From: Codonopsis lanceolata
Lineage: Eukaryota > Streptophyta > Magnoliopsida > Asterales > Campanulaceae
DNA: 64,000 nt
Assembly: GCA_013146195.2 (NCBI GenBank)
Contig: CM028377.1
Coordinates: forward strand, 38,941,632 to 39,005,631
Reading direction: 5' to 3'
Shown: positions 44,630 through 54,891 of the stretch, in pieces
How positions within the stretch are numbered: the first letter of the stretch is position 1
Layout of the letters: each line of letters opens with the position of its first letter
Translations under genes and position numbers: made by a program
Notes under the pieces: generated by a model
Databases searched by the model: none
What the model saw: only the letters and a program-made list of their open reading frames with translations
Told to the model about the DNA's origin: nothing

Positions 44630-44640
44630 TAATATATATA
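44331..44640 (+). repeat. Left tandem array: two copies of a roughly 130-bp unit plus (AT)n
   Basis: Two units contain AAATGATGTATGATGTATTAAG (or variants), then TTGTCCATCTATTAATTTG and TAAGAGACATCTTAGCC. The first unit ends TTTTATAAGTAGTATAGATA; the second runs into (AT)n. The same unit occurs inverted at 45842-46244. Confidence 0.85.
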
Positions 44641-44645
44641 TAATA

Positions 44646-44904
44646 TTCCCTCCGTCCCTAAATAATCGTCCTAGTTGACCCGACGCACAGTTTAAGGAAA
44701 AAAAATTTAACTTGATTATTTATATTGATTTAATGTTTAGTTTCCTTTAAAGTCCATGTGTATGTGGTCCATAATTAAAGTAAAGTGGAAAAGTAAGGGT
44801 AAAGTGGTAAAAGTGATGTTCTAAAAATGTATGTTTCAAACTAGACAATTATTTTGTGACGGATGAGAAAATAATTGAGGATAATAATTTAGGGACAGAT
44901 GGAG
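44646..44904. mobile_element. Stowaway-type MITE (Tc1/mariner), 259 bp
   Basis: Ends TTCCCTCCGTCCCTAAATAA and, on the other strand at the right, CTCCATCTGTCCCTAAATTA, flanked by TA on both sides (44644-44645 and 44905-44906). The CTCCCTCCGTCCC-type terminus is the Stowaway signature of plants. No ORF. Confidence 0.9.
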
Positions 44905-44918
44905 TATAATATATATAT

Positions 44919-44971
<53 letters not shown>

Positions 44972-45180
44972 CCGAACCAAACCCAACCACTTACACACTT
45001 ATTCGGGTATTTACCGTCGAATCAAACAGTAATGCCTAAGTAGAAGTTGTGCTTAGAGAAAACGTTATAGTTAAGGGGGACTCCTACATTTTATGATCAA
45101 ACCCATATAGGAGGTTTTATGCCATATTCTCTAAGGCAACAACAAAATTAAGTAAACAAACAAACATAAAGGAAAGCAAC
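44905..45180. other. AT repeats, then unassigned 3' flank of the peptide gene
   Basis: (AT)n with a small interruption to about 44968, then 200 bp without ORF or repeat. It may include the 3' flank of the minus-strand gene at 45315-45692. Confidence 0.4.
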
Positions 45181-45210
45181 CAATTTATTTGATTTAAAGC
45201 TAATGCTTCC

Positions 45211-45216
45211 TTTATT
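45211..45216 (-). promoter_or_regulatory. Polyadenylation signal AATAAA for the cysteine-rich peptide gene
   Basis: AATAAA on minus about 100 nt downstream of the TGA at 45315-45317; a second AATAAA lies about 30 nt further on, near 45184. Confidence 0.5.
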
Positions 45217-45314
45217 CAATCATGCTTACAGTTGCTAAATTTAAACCATGGGTATTTTCTCGTCTTGCTTATGTCTTCTTCCAAAAGAATTCTTCAAAAA
45301 ATTAGTTCAACATA

Positions 45315-45692
45315 TCAGCAATAACAATGGCAAAAATGGTTAGGAGGTTTATGGTTGTACACTTTGCAAAAGCCTCCACTTTCGAGCGAGCGAGTTTCTC
45401 GAGGCAAAGTTATCGCACCTTTCTTCATCTTTAGTGCACGGAATACAACTCCCAATATGGTTGTCGAACAACATTTCACGCTTGTGTTGTTATTGTTCAC
45501 GGTGGCGGACGTGACATGCCAATCTATCGAGAACACAAAAATGTAAAGATCAGTGTCATATAATTCACATGAAAAAAAGCCTCATACGCCAAGTTAAGAA
45601 TACGAAAATAGAAATTATTATTATTGGTTTAAATAAAACAAACCTAGGCAAAGCATAAGGAGCACCATAAAAGCAAATTTTATTGCTGCCAT
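45315..45692 (-). CDS. Putative secreted cysteine-rich peptide, two exons, 85 aa (family unknown)
   Basis: Exon 1 runs 45692-45644 and exon 2 45523-45315, with a 120-bp intron (donor GT at 45643-45642, acceptor AG at 45525-45524) in phase 1. The spliced frame is open from ATG (context AAGGAGATGGC) to TGA. Residues 1-16 are MAAIKFAFMVLLMLCL, a basic then strongly hydrophobic signal-peptide core. The intron falls at its end, as is usual in plant defensin-like/LCR genes. The mature part has six Cys in the order CC-x33-C-x11-C-x-C-x-C, ends ...HFCHCYC, and is Lys/Arg-rich in the middle. The spacing is not that of classical defensins, EPF, RALF or LTP as I know them, so I give no family. AATAAA signals follow on the correct strand and an (AT)n tract lies about 110 bp upstream. 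No stop or frameshift. Expected location: secretory pathway or apoplast. It is not part of any TE I recognise. Confidence 0.55.
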
Positions 45693-45779
45693 CTCCTTAT
45701 CTTCCTCTTAAAAAATGGGAGAGGGGGAGGGGAAGGGTTTCAAAGACACTGGTTTAACAGTTTACTTAGATCCTGAGAT

Positions 45780-45793
45780 AAATAAATAAATAA

Positions 45794-45842
<49 letters not shown>
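45780..45842. repeat. (AAAT)n and (AT)n microsatellite upstream of the peptide gene
   Basis: Five AAAT units followed by about 45 bp of AT. It starts about 90 bp upstream of the peptide ATG (on minus) and could supply a TATA box. Confidence 0.85.
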
Positions 45843-45845
<3 letters not shown>

Positions 45846-46072
45846 TACTTATAAAAGGCTAAAATGTCTCTTACAAATTAATAGATAGACAAGTCTACCC
45901 TTGACTTAATACATCATACATCATTTAATTAAGGAGAATAATAATAATAATATAATATCTATATCTATATCTATATCTATACTTCTTATAAAAGGCTAAA
46001 ATGTCTCGTACAAATTAATAGATTGACAAGTCTACCATTGACTTAATACATCATACATCATTTAATTAAGGA

Positions 46073-46161
<89 letters not shown>

Positions 46162-46244
46162 ACATCTACATCTACATCTACATCTACATATATCTATCTA
46201 TCTATCTATATCTATATCTATACTACTTATAAAAGGTTAAAATG
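45842..46244 (-). repeat. Right tandem array: inverted copies of the unit at 44331-44640, plus microsatellites
   Basis: Units start TATACTACTTATAAAAGGCT, TATACTTCTTATAAAAGGCT and TATACTACTTATAAAAGGTT. The first two continue into ATGTCTC...TAATAGAT...TGACTTAATACATCATACATC. The third is cut after AAAATG by the LTR at 46245. (TAA)n, (AT)n, (CATCTA)n and (TATC)n tracts separate them. The TATACTACTTATAAAAGG starts resemble plant Helitron 5' ends, but this is only a suggestion. Confidence 0.8.
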
Positions 46245-49223
46245 TGTGGCGACCCGCCCCGGGCCCGAGATGGGACCGCGGGTCGGACCGCCCAAATAAG
46301 GAGGGAAAAACAAGTAGGCAATAAAACATGCAAGGACTTAAATTTTTTTTTTTTTAAAAACGACGTGACGCAACATTAGAGACGTAACACGCCTCGGCAC
46401 CAAAGGGCCGGTATTTTTAAAACCTTTTAAACCTGATATAACAGTTAAGCAATTTAAACCAAGTCATCGGCGACACTACTAGCCGGAACCCAAGCTAACA
46501 TTTATGGACAAGAATTAAATAAGAGCTAATAGGATGCTCAGCGGAAGACTTATACAAGTGGGATAATCAACAAGTTAACCAAAGCTCGGCTTACACAATG
46601 CCGGCACAAAAGAGATACAAGTACTACAAGTGATATAACTACTAGTAGCTAACAAGAGTTACACAAGCAAGTTTTATACAAATACCCAAGCATAGTCTAG
46701 TTGACTTGCTTAAACCCGTCGTCCTTACAAAACATGAACAAGAGGAAGAGAATATCTAAACCACCTCTTCGACAACGACGAACCAAAAGGGAGTACAAGG
46801 CACGAACACCGCGAGTCAACGAGCCGGACCTGTCTTGCTAGGATCTAAAGCAGTAAAGGGGAAAGGGTAAGTCATAAAGACTCGTAAGCTATCAATCATG
46901 CATGTCATGGCAATATGCAACATACAAGGCAAGTTATAGTCACATAAGCATAGAGAGCATATATCCAAGATTGCACATTGTTTCACATAAGTGCGCATAA
47001 TTAAATCACATAGGATAAGGATATATGGAGAGCCGGGCCGCTACGTAGTTCCTGCATACAAGCGTTATCTTGAGCGTGCATGTGTCAGATGCGTGTAGTA
47101 CATCGACCTTCCGAGGGAATGCTCTGATAGAACCAATGGTACTGTATTGATGCAACAAGGAGTTACTTCCCACCGTGGCCATGGAGGCGTGTGTGAACAA
47201 GGACAGATGCCACCGACTCATGCAATGCCAAGTAATGTATACTTAACAAAAATATCAAGTAGTGAACGAGGTCGACAAGAGCGATCTCGTTCATGACAAG
47301 TAAATTATTCTCATCAATAACCAAGTAGGATTGAGTCCGACAAGAGCGAACTCACATGTCAATTAAGTATTCTATAATATGACATTCAAGATCAAGCAAG
47401 GCAATCAATTCAAGTTCAAAGTCTAGAATTATTATTCTTAGGGAAACGCGTTTAGAACGTCGTAGGGATTGATCGGTGAGCCGGTATTGTTCAATAGCTC
47501 GCTAAACTTGACTCCGTTGAGTCGTCTCTAACAATTCATCCAATAGAGTTAGGACGCTAAATGCATCACAAACCCTTTCTAAGTTCGCGATATGATCGGT
47601 AAAAGGTCATTAATCCATTTAATAACCGTAGTTAAGAATTGTCATCAATTCAGATTCAAGGAGCCTTAGAATTATTATTTCAAAGGTTGATAATTTACAA
47701 TGGTCCAAGAACATTAATTATTCATGGAAGGATTTAGAACACATTTAATTCTCAACATAGGACCCAATTCAATAAGATGAACAAATCATGGCATATGGAA
47801 CCCTAGAATTCATAGTTTCCAAAAGTCATCAAAATCCAATAGTCCAAGAACATTAGTTGTTCCTAAGAGGGCATAGAACATATTTAATTCTAGGCATAGG
47901 ACTAAATTAACAAGATGATCATATTAATTAAAATCTCAAAAGACCAATACATCAACAATCATGGCAAGGGCATGGTAGGAGCATGGGAATTACAAGAAGA
48001 GGGGACATGGCATATCTAGCATACATCCTAAGTGGGAATCGATAGCTTACCTTCACCAAGGAAAAAGGAAGGTTGGAGAGCAAAGTAACCGGATGGAAAT
48101 GATCTCCTTGTCGGTAGCTTCACTCCGTGGTCTCGGCTTGGCAAACGGAGGTCGGGAGCTCAATCCATGGAGTAGACACACACTAGTCTCACCTTTTCTA
48201 CACACACTATAATGGCAAGAGAGAGAGAAGAAAATCGGGAATGGTAGCTTAATGGCTGATCAACAAGGGAGAAGGCTTATATATGTTGCATGAATTGAGT
48301 GGATTTCCACATGGCACAAGAAGAGGGCCTCCAAATCCACTTGTCAAATGGAGGTAGCTTGAGGTTAGGACTAATCTAACTTGATTAGTGTTTAATAGAT
48401 AGGATTAGGGCCAATTAGGAGGGGGTTAAAGGGGTCAAAGGTCGGACATAGGAGAGGAGGGAGAAAATTTCCCGTAGGCGGAGAAGGGCCGAGGCGGGCG
48501 CCTCGAATGGCCCATGCCGCCTCAAATGCAAAAGTTAGGTCTCCCGATTTTCATTTGCTCTCCTCGCAAGCGCCACTCGATCCATGCGCGCTCGAACTGG
48601 GGCTCCAAAACTTGACTTAAACATGTCCTAAAGGGTCCTAAACTTGTGGGCAACCATTCTAGGTCTAACACCACTCAAAACAAGTCCGAAACACACCGAA
48701 CAACAACACCCAAGGTAGGACAAGGCTCGAATCATGCGACGATTGATTGACGAATCAAACCCGAATCAAACGTTAATGAAACTAAGATATCTTGGGCATG
48801 GAAAAGGCTTGTTTAACCATGGTTATGACTTCAATACAAGTCCGGAACTCAAGGAACAATTCGCACGTCGAAATACGCAGAAAAGAAAACGGGAGAAGAA
48901 GGAAATCGCTAAGGCCAAACAAAGCAAGAAGGTTTCCAAACTTCCAATTAAGCTTACTATGATCAAGGTGAACGCTCTAGGTCATCTATGATGGACAATA
49001 GAACTATAACAAGTCTCGGTTGAGTGCTAACATGCTAAGGCAAACACTCAAGGTACAAGGCAAGGCAAGCAATGCAAGGAAGGTATTCAAGCAACTAGGC
49101 ACATAATACTCTCATATGAGTATGACATGAACAATTAGAAGTATCTAACATGTTAAGGCATAATACAATCATGTTATTAAGGCATAAGACAAGTAATGCA
49201 AGTAATGGGTTTGGGTTCTCACA
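46245..49223 (-). mobile_element. 3' LTR of Tekay-2 (minus strand), 2979 bp
   Basis: Element-sense start TGTGAGAACCCAAACCC at 49223, end GGGTCGCCACA at 46245. A purine tract (minus TTTAAGTGGGGAGGA, 49224-49239) abuts it, so it is the 3' LTR. It contains GAGGCGCCCGCCTC in element sense (plus 48489-48505), a TATA box on minus (48278-48285), a hairpin remnant at 47170-47184 and CTACGTAG at 47040. It starts like the solo LTR at 26288 and is probably a related family. It is inserted in the tandem array that ends at 46244. Confidence 0.9.
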
Positions 49224-51685
49224 TCCTCCCCACTTAAAGGAATTTAGTCCCTAAATTCTTACCTGAGTCATCGAATAGGAAAGGGTACTTCTCTTCATAT
49301 CAAGCTCTCTGGCCTCCCACGTGGCTTCCTCAATATCATGATTCTTCCACAAGACCTTCACCAAGGGAATTTTCTTTGTTCTCAACACTTGCTCTTTTGT
49401 ATCAAGGATCCTCACCGCTTCTCATCGTAAGAAAGGTCAGGCTCAAAAGTAATCTCATCATAGGTCAAGACATGCGATTCATCCTTCAAGTATTTGCGTA
49501 GCATCGAGACATGAAATACGTCATGAACATCCGATATAGAAGGTGGCAATGCTAACCGATACGCCAAAGCTCCAATCCTCTCTAGGATCTCGAATGGTCC
49601 AATGAATCTAGGTGAAAGCTTACCCTTCTTTCCAAATCGCTAGTATCATCTGCTTCGGGCGATACTTTCAAGAACACATAGTCACCAACCCGAAATTCTA
49701 AGTCGCGTCTGCTTCAAGTTCAAGCATCCGCGTAGCTTTTCTTCTCGCCACTACGGGTCAGAAGCAATCTATCTCTAATAAGCTTCACGCTCTCACCGAT
49801 GTCAATGTACCATCTCCAACCCCAAAGTTTAGCTTCACCAACCTCATCCCAAAGAAATCGGTGAACGACACTTGCGCCCATATAAAGCCTCATATGGCGC
49901 CATCTCAATACCGATCGGTAATCGTTATTGTATGCAAATTCGGCTAACGGTAAATGAGAATCCCAACTACCTTTGAAATCCATGGCACAAGCACGCACAA
50001 ATCCTCCAATACCCGAATCAATCTCTCGACCGTCCGACGTCATCGGGTGAAAAGCCGCACTAAAGTTTAACTGGCCCAAAGCTTCTCGCAAGGAATGCCA
50101 AAATCTAGAAGTGAACTCGGGGTCTCTATCGAAACAATGCTAATCTCGAATGCCGTGCAATCTCACGATGTCCTCGACATATAATGCCGCTAACCGACTC
50201 AAACTATAAGTCATCGCAACACAGAATAAAATGTGAAGATTTGGTCAACCTATCCACAACAACCCAAACCGCATCGAAACCTCGGCGAGTACGTGGCAAT
50301 CCGCCACAAAATCCATGGTGATATGCTCCCATTTCCACTCCCAGATCTCAAGTGGTCAAGTAAACCGGAGTCTCTCGGTGTTCACTCCTTAACCTGCCGA
50401 CACGCCAAACATCTAGATACATAGTTCTGCTATTTCTCGCTTCATCCTGCTCCACCAAACTGCGTTTCTTCAAGTCCCTATACATTTTGGTACTCCCCGG
50501 ATGTATAGTATACTTGGCCTTGTGAGCCTCATCAAGAACTACGCGCTTAACCCGCTCGCCTTGTAGAAGGCACACAAACTCTACCCGAGAAAGGTCAAAA
50601 TCCCATCGGTGTTCAAAGCAAATTCTTGTCTTACCATCACCCAAGCCATCACTAATCTTCTTCAACTCGTAATCTGAAACTTGAGCCTTCTTAATCAACT
50701 CAAACAATGCAGTAGCAAGACGCACGCTAGCAAAGATAACCCTATGCTCACTGCAAGAATCTGACTCCATTCTCGCGCCTCAAGCATCTTCCACTCCTTC
50801 ATCATCAAACAAGACATATATGCCTTCCTACTCAAGGCATCCGCAACAACATTAGCTTTCCCTGATGATACGAAATAGTGCGCATGATCCTTTAGTTTCT
50901 CCATCCATCGCCTGCCGCATATTCAACTCTTTTTGTGAAAAGAGATACTTCAAACTCTTATGATCGGTGAAAATCTCAAACTTAGCCCCCAGAAAAGATA
51001 ATGCTTCCACTTGTGAAGCGCAAAGATAATAGCCGCCAATTCAAGGTCAGTGTGTCGGGTAATTGCTCATAAGGTGATAGCTTCCTCGAAGCATAGGCAA
51101 TAACTCTCCCATTCTCGCATAAGCACGCAACCCAAGCCTTTCAAGCAGGCGTCGCTATAAATCACAAAGTTCTCCGAACCACTAGGCAATGCCAAAATAG
51201 GAGCCGTAGTCAATCTTCTCTTCAACTCCGAAACTAGCCTCGCACTTATCACTCCATATAAAAGTAGACTTCTTTCCGAGTCAAGTTAGTCATCTGAGTA
51301 GCGATCTTCTAAAAACCCTCAATGAACCTACGGTAATAACCCGCTACAAGCCCAAGAAACTACGAACTGGCCATGCCATCAGACTAGGCGCTCTTCCACT
51401 TAGTAATCGCCTCAATCTTGGATGGATCCACCGCGATACCATCTCTAGACACCACGTGCCCTAGAAAAGAAACTTGCTCTCAGCCGTAAAGCACACTTAT
51501 CATCGAATTTCGCAAAAGTCGCTTCTTCGCAGGATAGAAAGAACTTCTCTCAAGTGATTCGCATGTTCCTCTCGTGACTTGGAGTACACAAGAATGTCAT
51601 CAATAAAACCACAACAAAGCAATCGAGATACTCATGAAAAACCCTATTCATCAGTCCATAAAATCGGCAAAAGCGCCAGTGCGTT
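49224..51685 (-). pseudogene. Tekay-2 pol remnant: RT, RNase H, integrase, chromodomain
   Basis: Read on minus from the gap: RT with LMNRVFHEYLDCFVVV (51640-51590) and SHERNMRIT; then RNase H, with APILALPSGSENFVIYSDA (51215-51160), MEKLKDHAHYF and ANVVADALSRKAYMS (50900-50800). Integrase follows: VVLDEAHKAKYTIHPGSTKM (50560-50495), AFHPMTSDGREID (about 50050), MDFKGSWDSHLPLAEFAYNN (49985-49920) and FLWDEVGEAKLWG (49865-49820). A chromodomain-like WKNHDIEEATWEA segment is readable at about 49355-49305. Order and motifs match Tekay-1, but substitutions, deletions and frameshifts are more numerous. Gag, protease and the other LTR lie beyond the assembly gap or are lost. Confidence 0.85.
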
Positions 51686-51785
51686 NNNNNNNNNNNNNNN
51701 NNNNNNNNNNNNNNNNNNNNNNNNNNNNNNNNNNNNNNNNNNNNNNNNNNNNNNNNNNNNNNNNNNNNNNNNNNNNNNNNNNNNN
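51686..51785. other. Assembly gap, exactly 100 N
   Basis: A run of 100 N, a conventional scaffold gap of unknown true size. Sequence changes from Tekay-2 RT (minus) to Tat-type pol (plus) across it. Confidence 1.
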
Positions 51786-52145
51786 TAGCTCCCAGAGTCA
51801 TCCACTTCAACGAAGCGGAGAACACGAGAATCAAGGACTCTAGACCTTGATTACAGCAGAACAAAGAAGCCTCGAAGCGGAATGAAAGCCATCAACTACA
51901 AAAAGCTAGCCAAAGCCCCCATGATAAAGGCGAGATCTGCGTTCTCGATTCGGCGACACAGTGTTGGAAAAATCGAGGAAGTAGCAGGAACAAGCTAGGG
52001 AAGAAACAAGCTTTCTCCCCTGGGAAGGACCATACAAGATCCTGAGGAGACGGCATTTGAGCGAGGGCCTCTGGGGCTCGCAAAACCGGATGGAACCCCT
52101 TGGAACCCTTGACATTCGGACCACTTGAAAATGTATTATCAATGA
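51786..52145 (+). pseudogene. Tat-type pol C-terminus (integrase tail), plus strand
   Basis: Short frames keep the end of a Tat/Ogre-type polyprotein: a Lys-rich stretch, then codons at about 52005-52045 that retain the Pro-x-x-Gly-Pro-x-Lys-type block, GLAKPDGTPWN (about 52070-52100) and finally HSDHLKMYYQ with TGA at about 52140. This is like the WNxxxLRxYY end of Tat integrases. Frameshifts and a stop interrupt it. It lies on plus, so this Tat-type element is opposite in strand to the one at 1-12990 and faces the minus-strand eORF B. Confidence 0.6.
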
Positions 52146-52518
52146 TGCATTATCTTTTATATGAAAGAGAAATTGTCGTAAGTGAAAAAACTTCTTTAAA
52201 CTATGTATTCAAGACAAAACTTGTCTTGCCATTCCAAAAAATACCTCCTCGCCTAGCCGAGGAGGCCGAGCTCTAATGCCTCCAAAATACCTCCTACGCC
52301 TAGGCGAGTCGAAACATACCTCAGTATAATACTTGCACCAAACGTAAAAACAAAGAAAGAAAAAATAAAGAGGACAAAAAGATGACAAAAACAACAAACA
52401 CGAATAAAATAAAAGCGATGAAAACAAAAAACTTATATAATACAGAGAAATATGATTTCCATCAAGAAAACCATTGGCTTAAAAAAGATAAAACTCCCTA
52501 TTCTAAGTCCTTCCCCCT
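52146..52518. repeat. Convergent spacer with GCCTAGGC-containing repeats
   Basis: Between pol (plus) and eORF B (minus). Two related units at about 52240-52320 carry AATACCTCCT[CA]CGCCTAG and CGAGG or GGCGAG ends, including GCCTAGGC at 52298. The rest is A-rich (52340-52440). Confidence 0.65.
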
Positions 52519-54717
52519 CTACCGGGCCTCTTCCTCACGAGCCGCCACTTGCTCGTAAATATATTGGCTCTTGGACAGCTCATCCCTGCTCGTCTTCTGG
52601 CCCTCAGCTCCGCCATTAGCTTGGTCACCAACATAATGCGCCTGTTGAAGGTGGCTCGCCTCGACCCTTATGTATGTTTTCCTGAAACAAGGCGATTAAA
52701 GCTGCCCTTAGCGAATGTATGCATTTTCCTGAAAGGCCAACAAAATAGGCAAAAAAATTGCATTCCCAGAGGAAGAGGCAAGGTTCGCCATCCTCACCAC
52801 TTCGCACCCGCATCGGCACACCACTGGCCGCAACTGCTCCATATAATTCGAGGAGACTCTATCCCATAGGCAGCGAGTCCGATACCTTCGGCCTCCTCCT
52901 ACTGCACCGGCTAGGGCCGATGGTCATTCCTCGCGGCAAATCTCAGCCTCCTCGGGCCACCCTCAGGTCCATTCGCCCGGCCTTATCCTTCAACATCTTT
53001 TCCCTTGCCCGGCCAGGCGGTCTTCTCGGCATCAACTTGCGCGAGATCTCTTCGCATCGCAGTCCCCTTCCAAGGACTTCACCTTCTCATGGCGGAAATA
53101 GAGTTCTCCCCCTTTTTTTTGCGCAGCCCTTTCCAAGACCCTAACCGATTCAGGCCTTTAATCGCTTTGGCATCGTAAGTCGCAAGACCAACGCCGAGCT
53201 GCAATAACAAAAAATAGAATAAGTAAATAGCCGAAGCTAAAAGCAAAAATTGAAGAAAAAGGGTCCCCCGAGATCAACCTACCTCGCTCAAAGCCAATGC
53301 GCACATGTCGCTCACCAAATTCTGGGAGCAACGACACCACAGATTCGGCCGGCACAGTCTGGGCCATCAGTCTTTGCCCGTATCCCCTGAACGATTCCGA
53401 AAAATTATTGATCGTCTTAACGACGTGACCGATAACATACTCGTTATCAGCCGCCTCCTCATTCGCCGGAGTTGGGGACTGCACCGAGGGCGGTGGAAGT
53501 TCGGCAAGAGTCGGGAGCGGGGCCGGGCCGAGTTTTTGTCGCTTGGCTTTCAGGCTTCCGCCAGGTTGCTTGCCCTGGCCTCGAGGGAGCAGGCGAAGGT
53601 GAGGCCACTTTGGTAGGGTCCTCGAGAACGCCGACCATAGGCGGCAGCCGCGGCACTATTCCCTCGGTAGTCGCCGAGGCCTTAAGCTCAGCCGCCCTTT
53701 GTTCTTCCTCGGCTTTCAGTCGGGCTAGAACAGTATCCCGCGACACAGCCATTTCTACAAAAAACAGGAAGGTCGCATCAGTACTCAAAAGAGACAAATT
53801 CAAAAAAAAAACCGAAGGAAACATAAACAAAACAGGAATAAATGAAATTGACCTGGAGTCGAACACTCAAGTCCGTCTATACCCTCGCACCTCGGACACA
53901 CCGAGCCAAACACCCAACCTTCGTGCAGGGTCCAGCCCTCTCGGCTCACATACTCAAAGTTCTAGTACGCCCTTCCCACCCCCTCAACGCTGACTGCCGA
54001 GACCCAGAACCTCGATAAAAGGCCCTCATCCTCAAGAATAGCCTTCCAGTTGTACGACCGAGTTTGCACCCCTCCATCGTTAAACAAGGGGGCCGCAATA
54101 GCGATTCTCGCGGCTTCATCGGAGGCATTCAATTTCTTCGTCCTCGAAAGACCGTGAGGTTTCCCTTCTGGAACCTCGAAGTTCCACCCACGGCTCGACT
54201 CCACAATCAAAACCTTCTCGGACCACCTATGGTCCTTGTTTCCAAAGCTGGCCAGGAGGGGGAACCCCCGAGGATGCCTGAGAGCCATCAGCCGGTTCAT
54301 AGAAATGCTGACCTTGTAATAAAAGCAGAAGAGGTCCAAGGTGAGCTCGAAGCCCATCGCCCGAGTACAAACTGCGAAGCTCACCAAAGCTCGGGTCAGA
54401 TTGGGCGAGAGATCCAGCGGAACTGAACTCGTCTGGGTCAAGATCTCACAGATGAAAGGGTCGAGAGGCAAGCGCAGCCCGGAAGACTCGAAAAGGCTGG
54501 AATAAAAACCAACATAGCTACGAAGGCCGCGCAGCTCGGAGATCCCAAATCTTGAGTTTGGAACGGAACCTCGGAAAGTATCAGAGCCATACGCCCGTGA
54601 CCATGCCTCCACATCAGCCAGGCTTATCTTGTTCTCAAAAGGCCTCAAGACGCAAGGCACCCTCTCACCCTCGTCCCCGTCCCGGCCAGATACAGAAGCC
54701 TCGGCTCCACTCGCCAT
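52519..54717 (-). pseudogene. Antisense eORF B: 'putative gypsy-type transposon' (Transposase_28-like) protein with introns
   Basis: ATG at 54717 (MASGAEASVSG) opens a frame to 53962. It holds LRLPLDPFICEILTQ, DLSPNLTRALVSFAVC, LDLFCFYYKVSI and RWSEKVLIV, in the order of the plant domain called putative gypsy-type transposon (Transposase_28-like). After a frame change at about 53975 the codons WTLHEGWVFGSVCPRCEG reach a donor at 53852. Intron 53852-53755 (98 bp, GT...TTTTTTGTAG) leads to MAVSRDTVLARLKAEEEQRA. A shift near 53470 gives ADNEYVIGHVVKTINNFSES. A second intron 53282-53199 (84 bp, GT...TTATTGCAG) follows, then charged coiled-coil-like sequence ending DELSKSQYIYEQVAAREEEA at TAG 52519-52521. 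Tat-lineage elements carry such extra ORFs, sometimes antisense to pol. Function unknown; it is broken by at least two frameshifts. Confidence 0.6.
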
Positions 54718-54891
54718 TCTGTCCAGCTGCCGACACCGTAAAACTCTTTTGATCTGCCGAAAGTGCAAGACTCTCTCCCTGGTAAAAAATTGAGTGATCA
54801 GACTTAACGCAATACGATCTCGGCTCGAAAACACTCTCATAGGGGCATCAGATGGATAGTTCGGGGCAGAAAAAACTTCATTTCCGAACTT

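Noticed and set aside
52549..53144. Plus-strand ORFs of 106 and 128 aa
   Set aside because: Opposite-strand shadows of the charged coiled-coil tail of eORF B.
53472..53993. 173-aa plus-strand ORF
   Set aside because: Shadow of the GC-rich minus-strand eORF B; the minus strand has domain similarity and splice sites.
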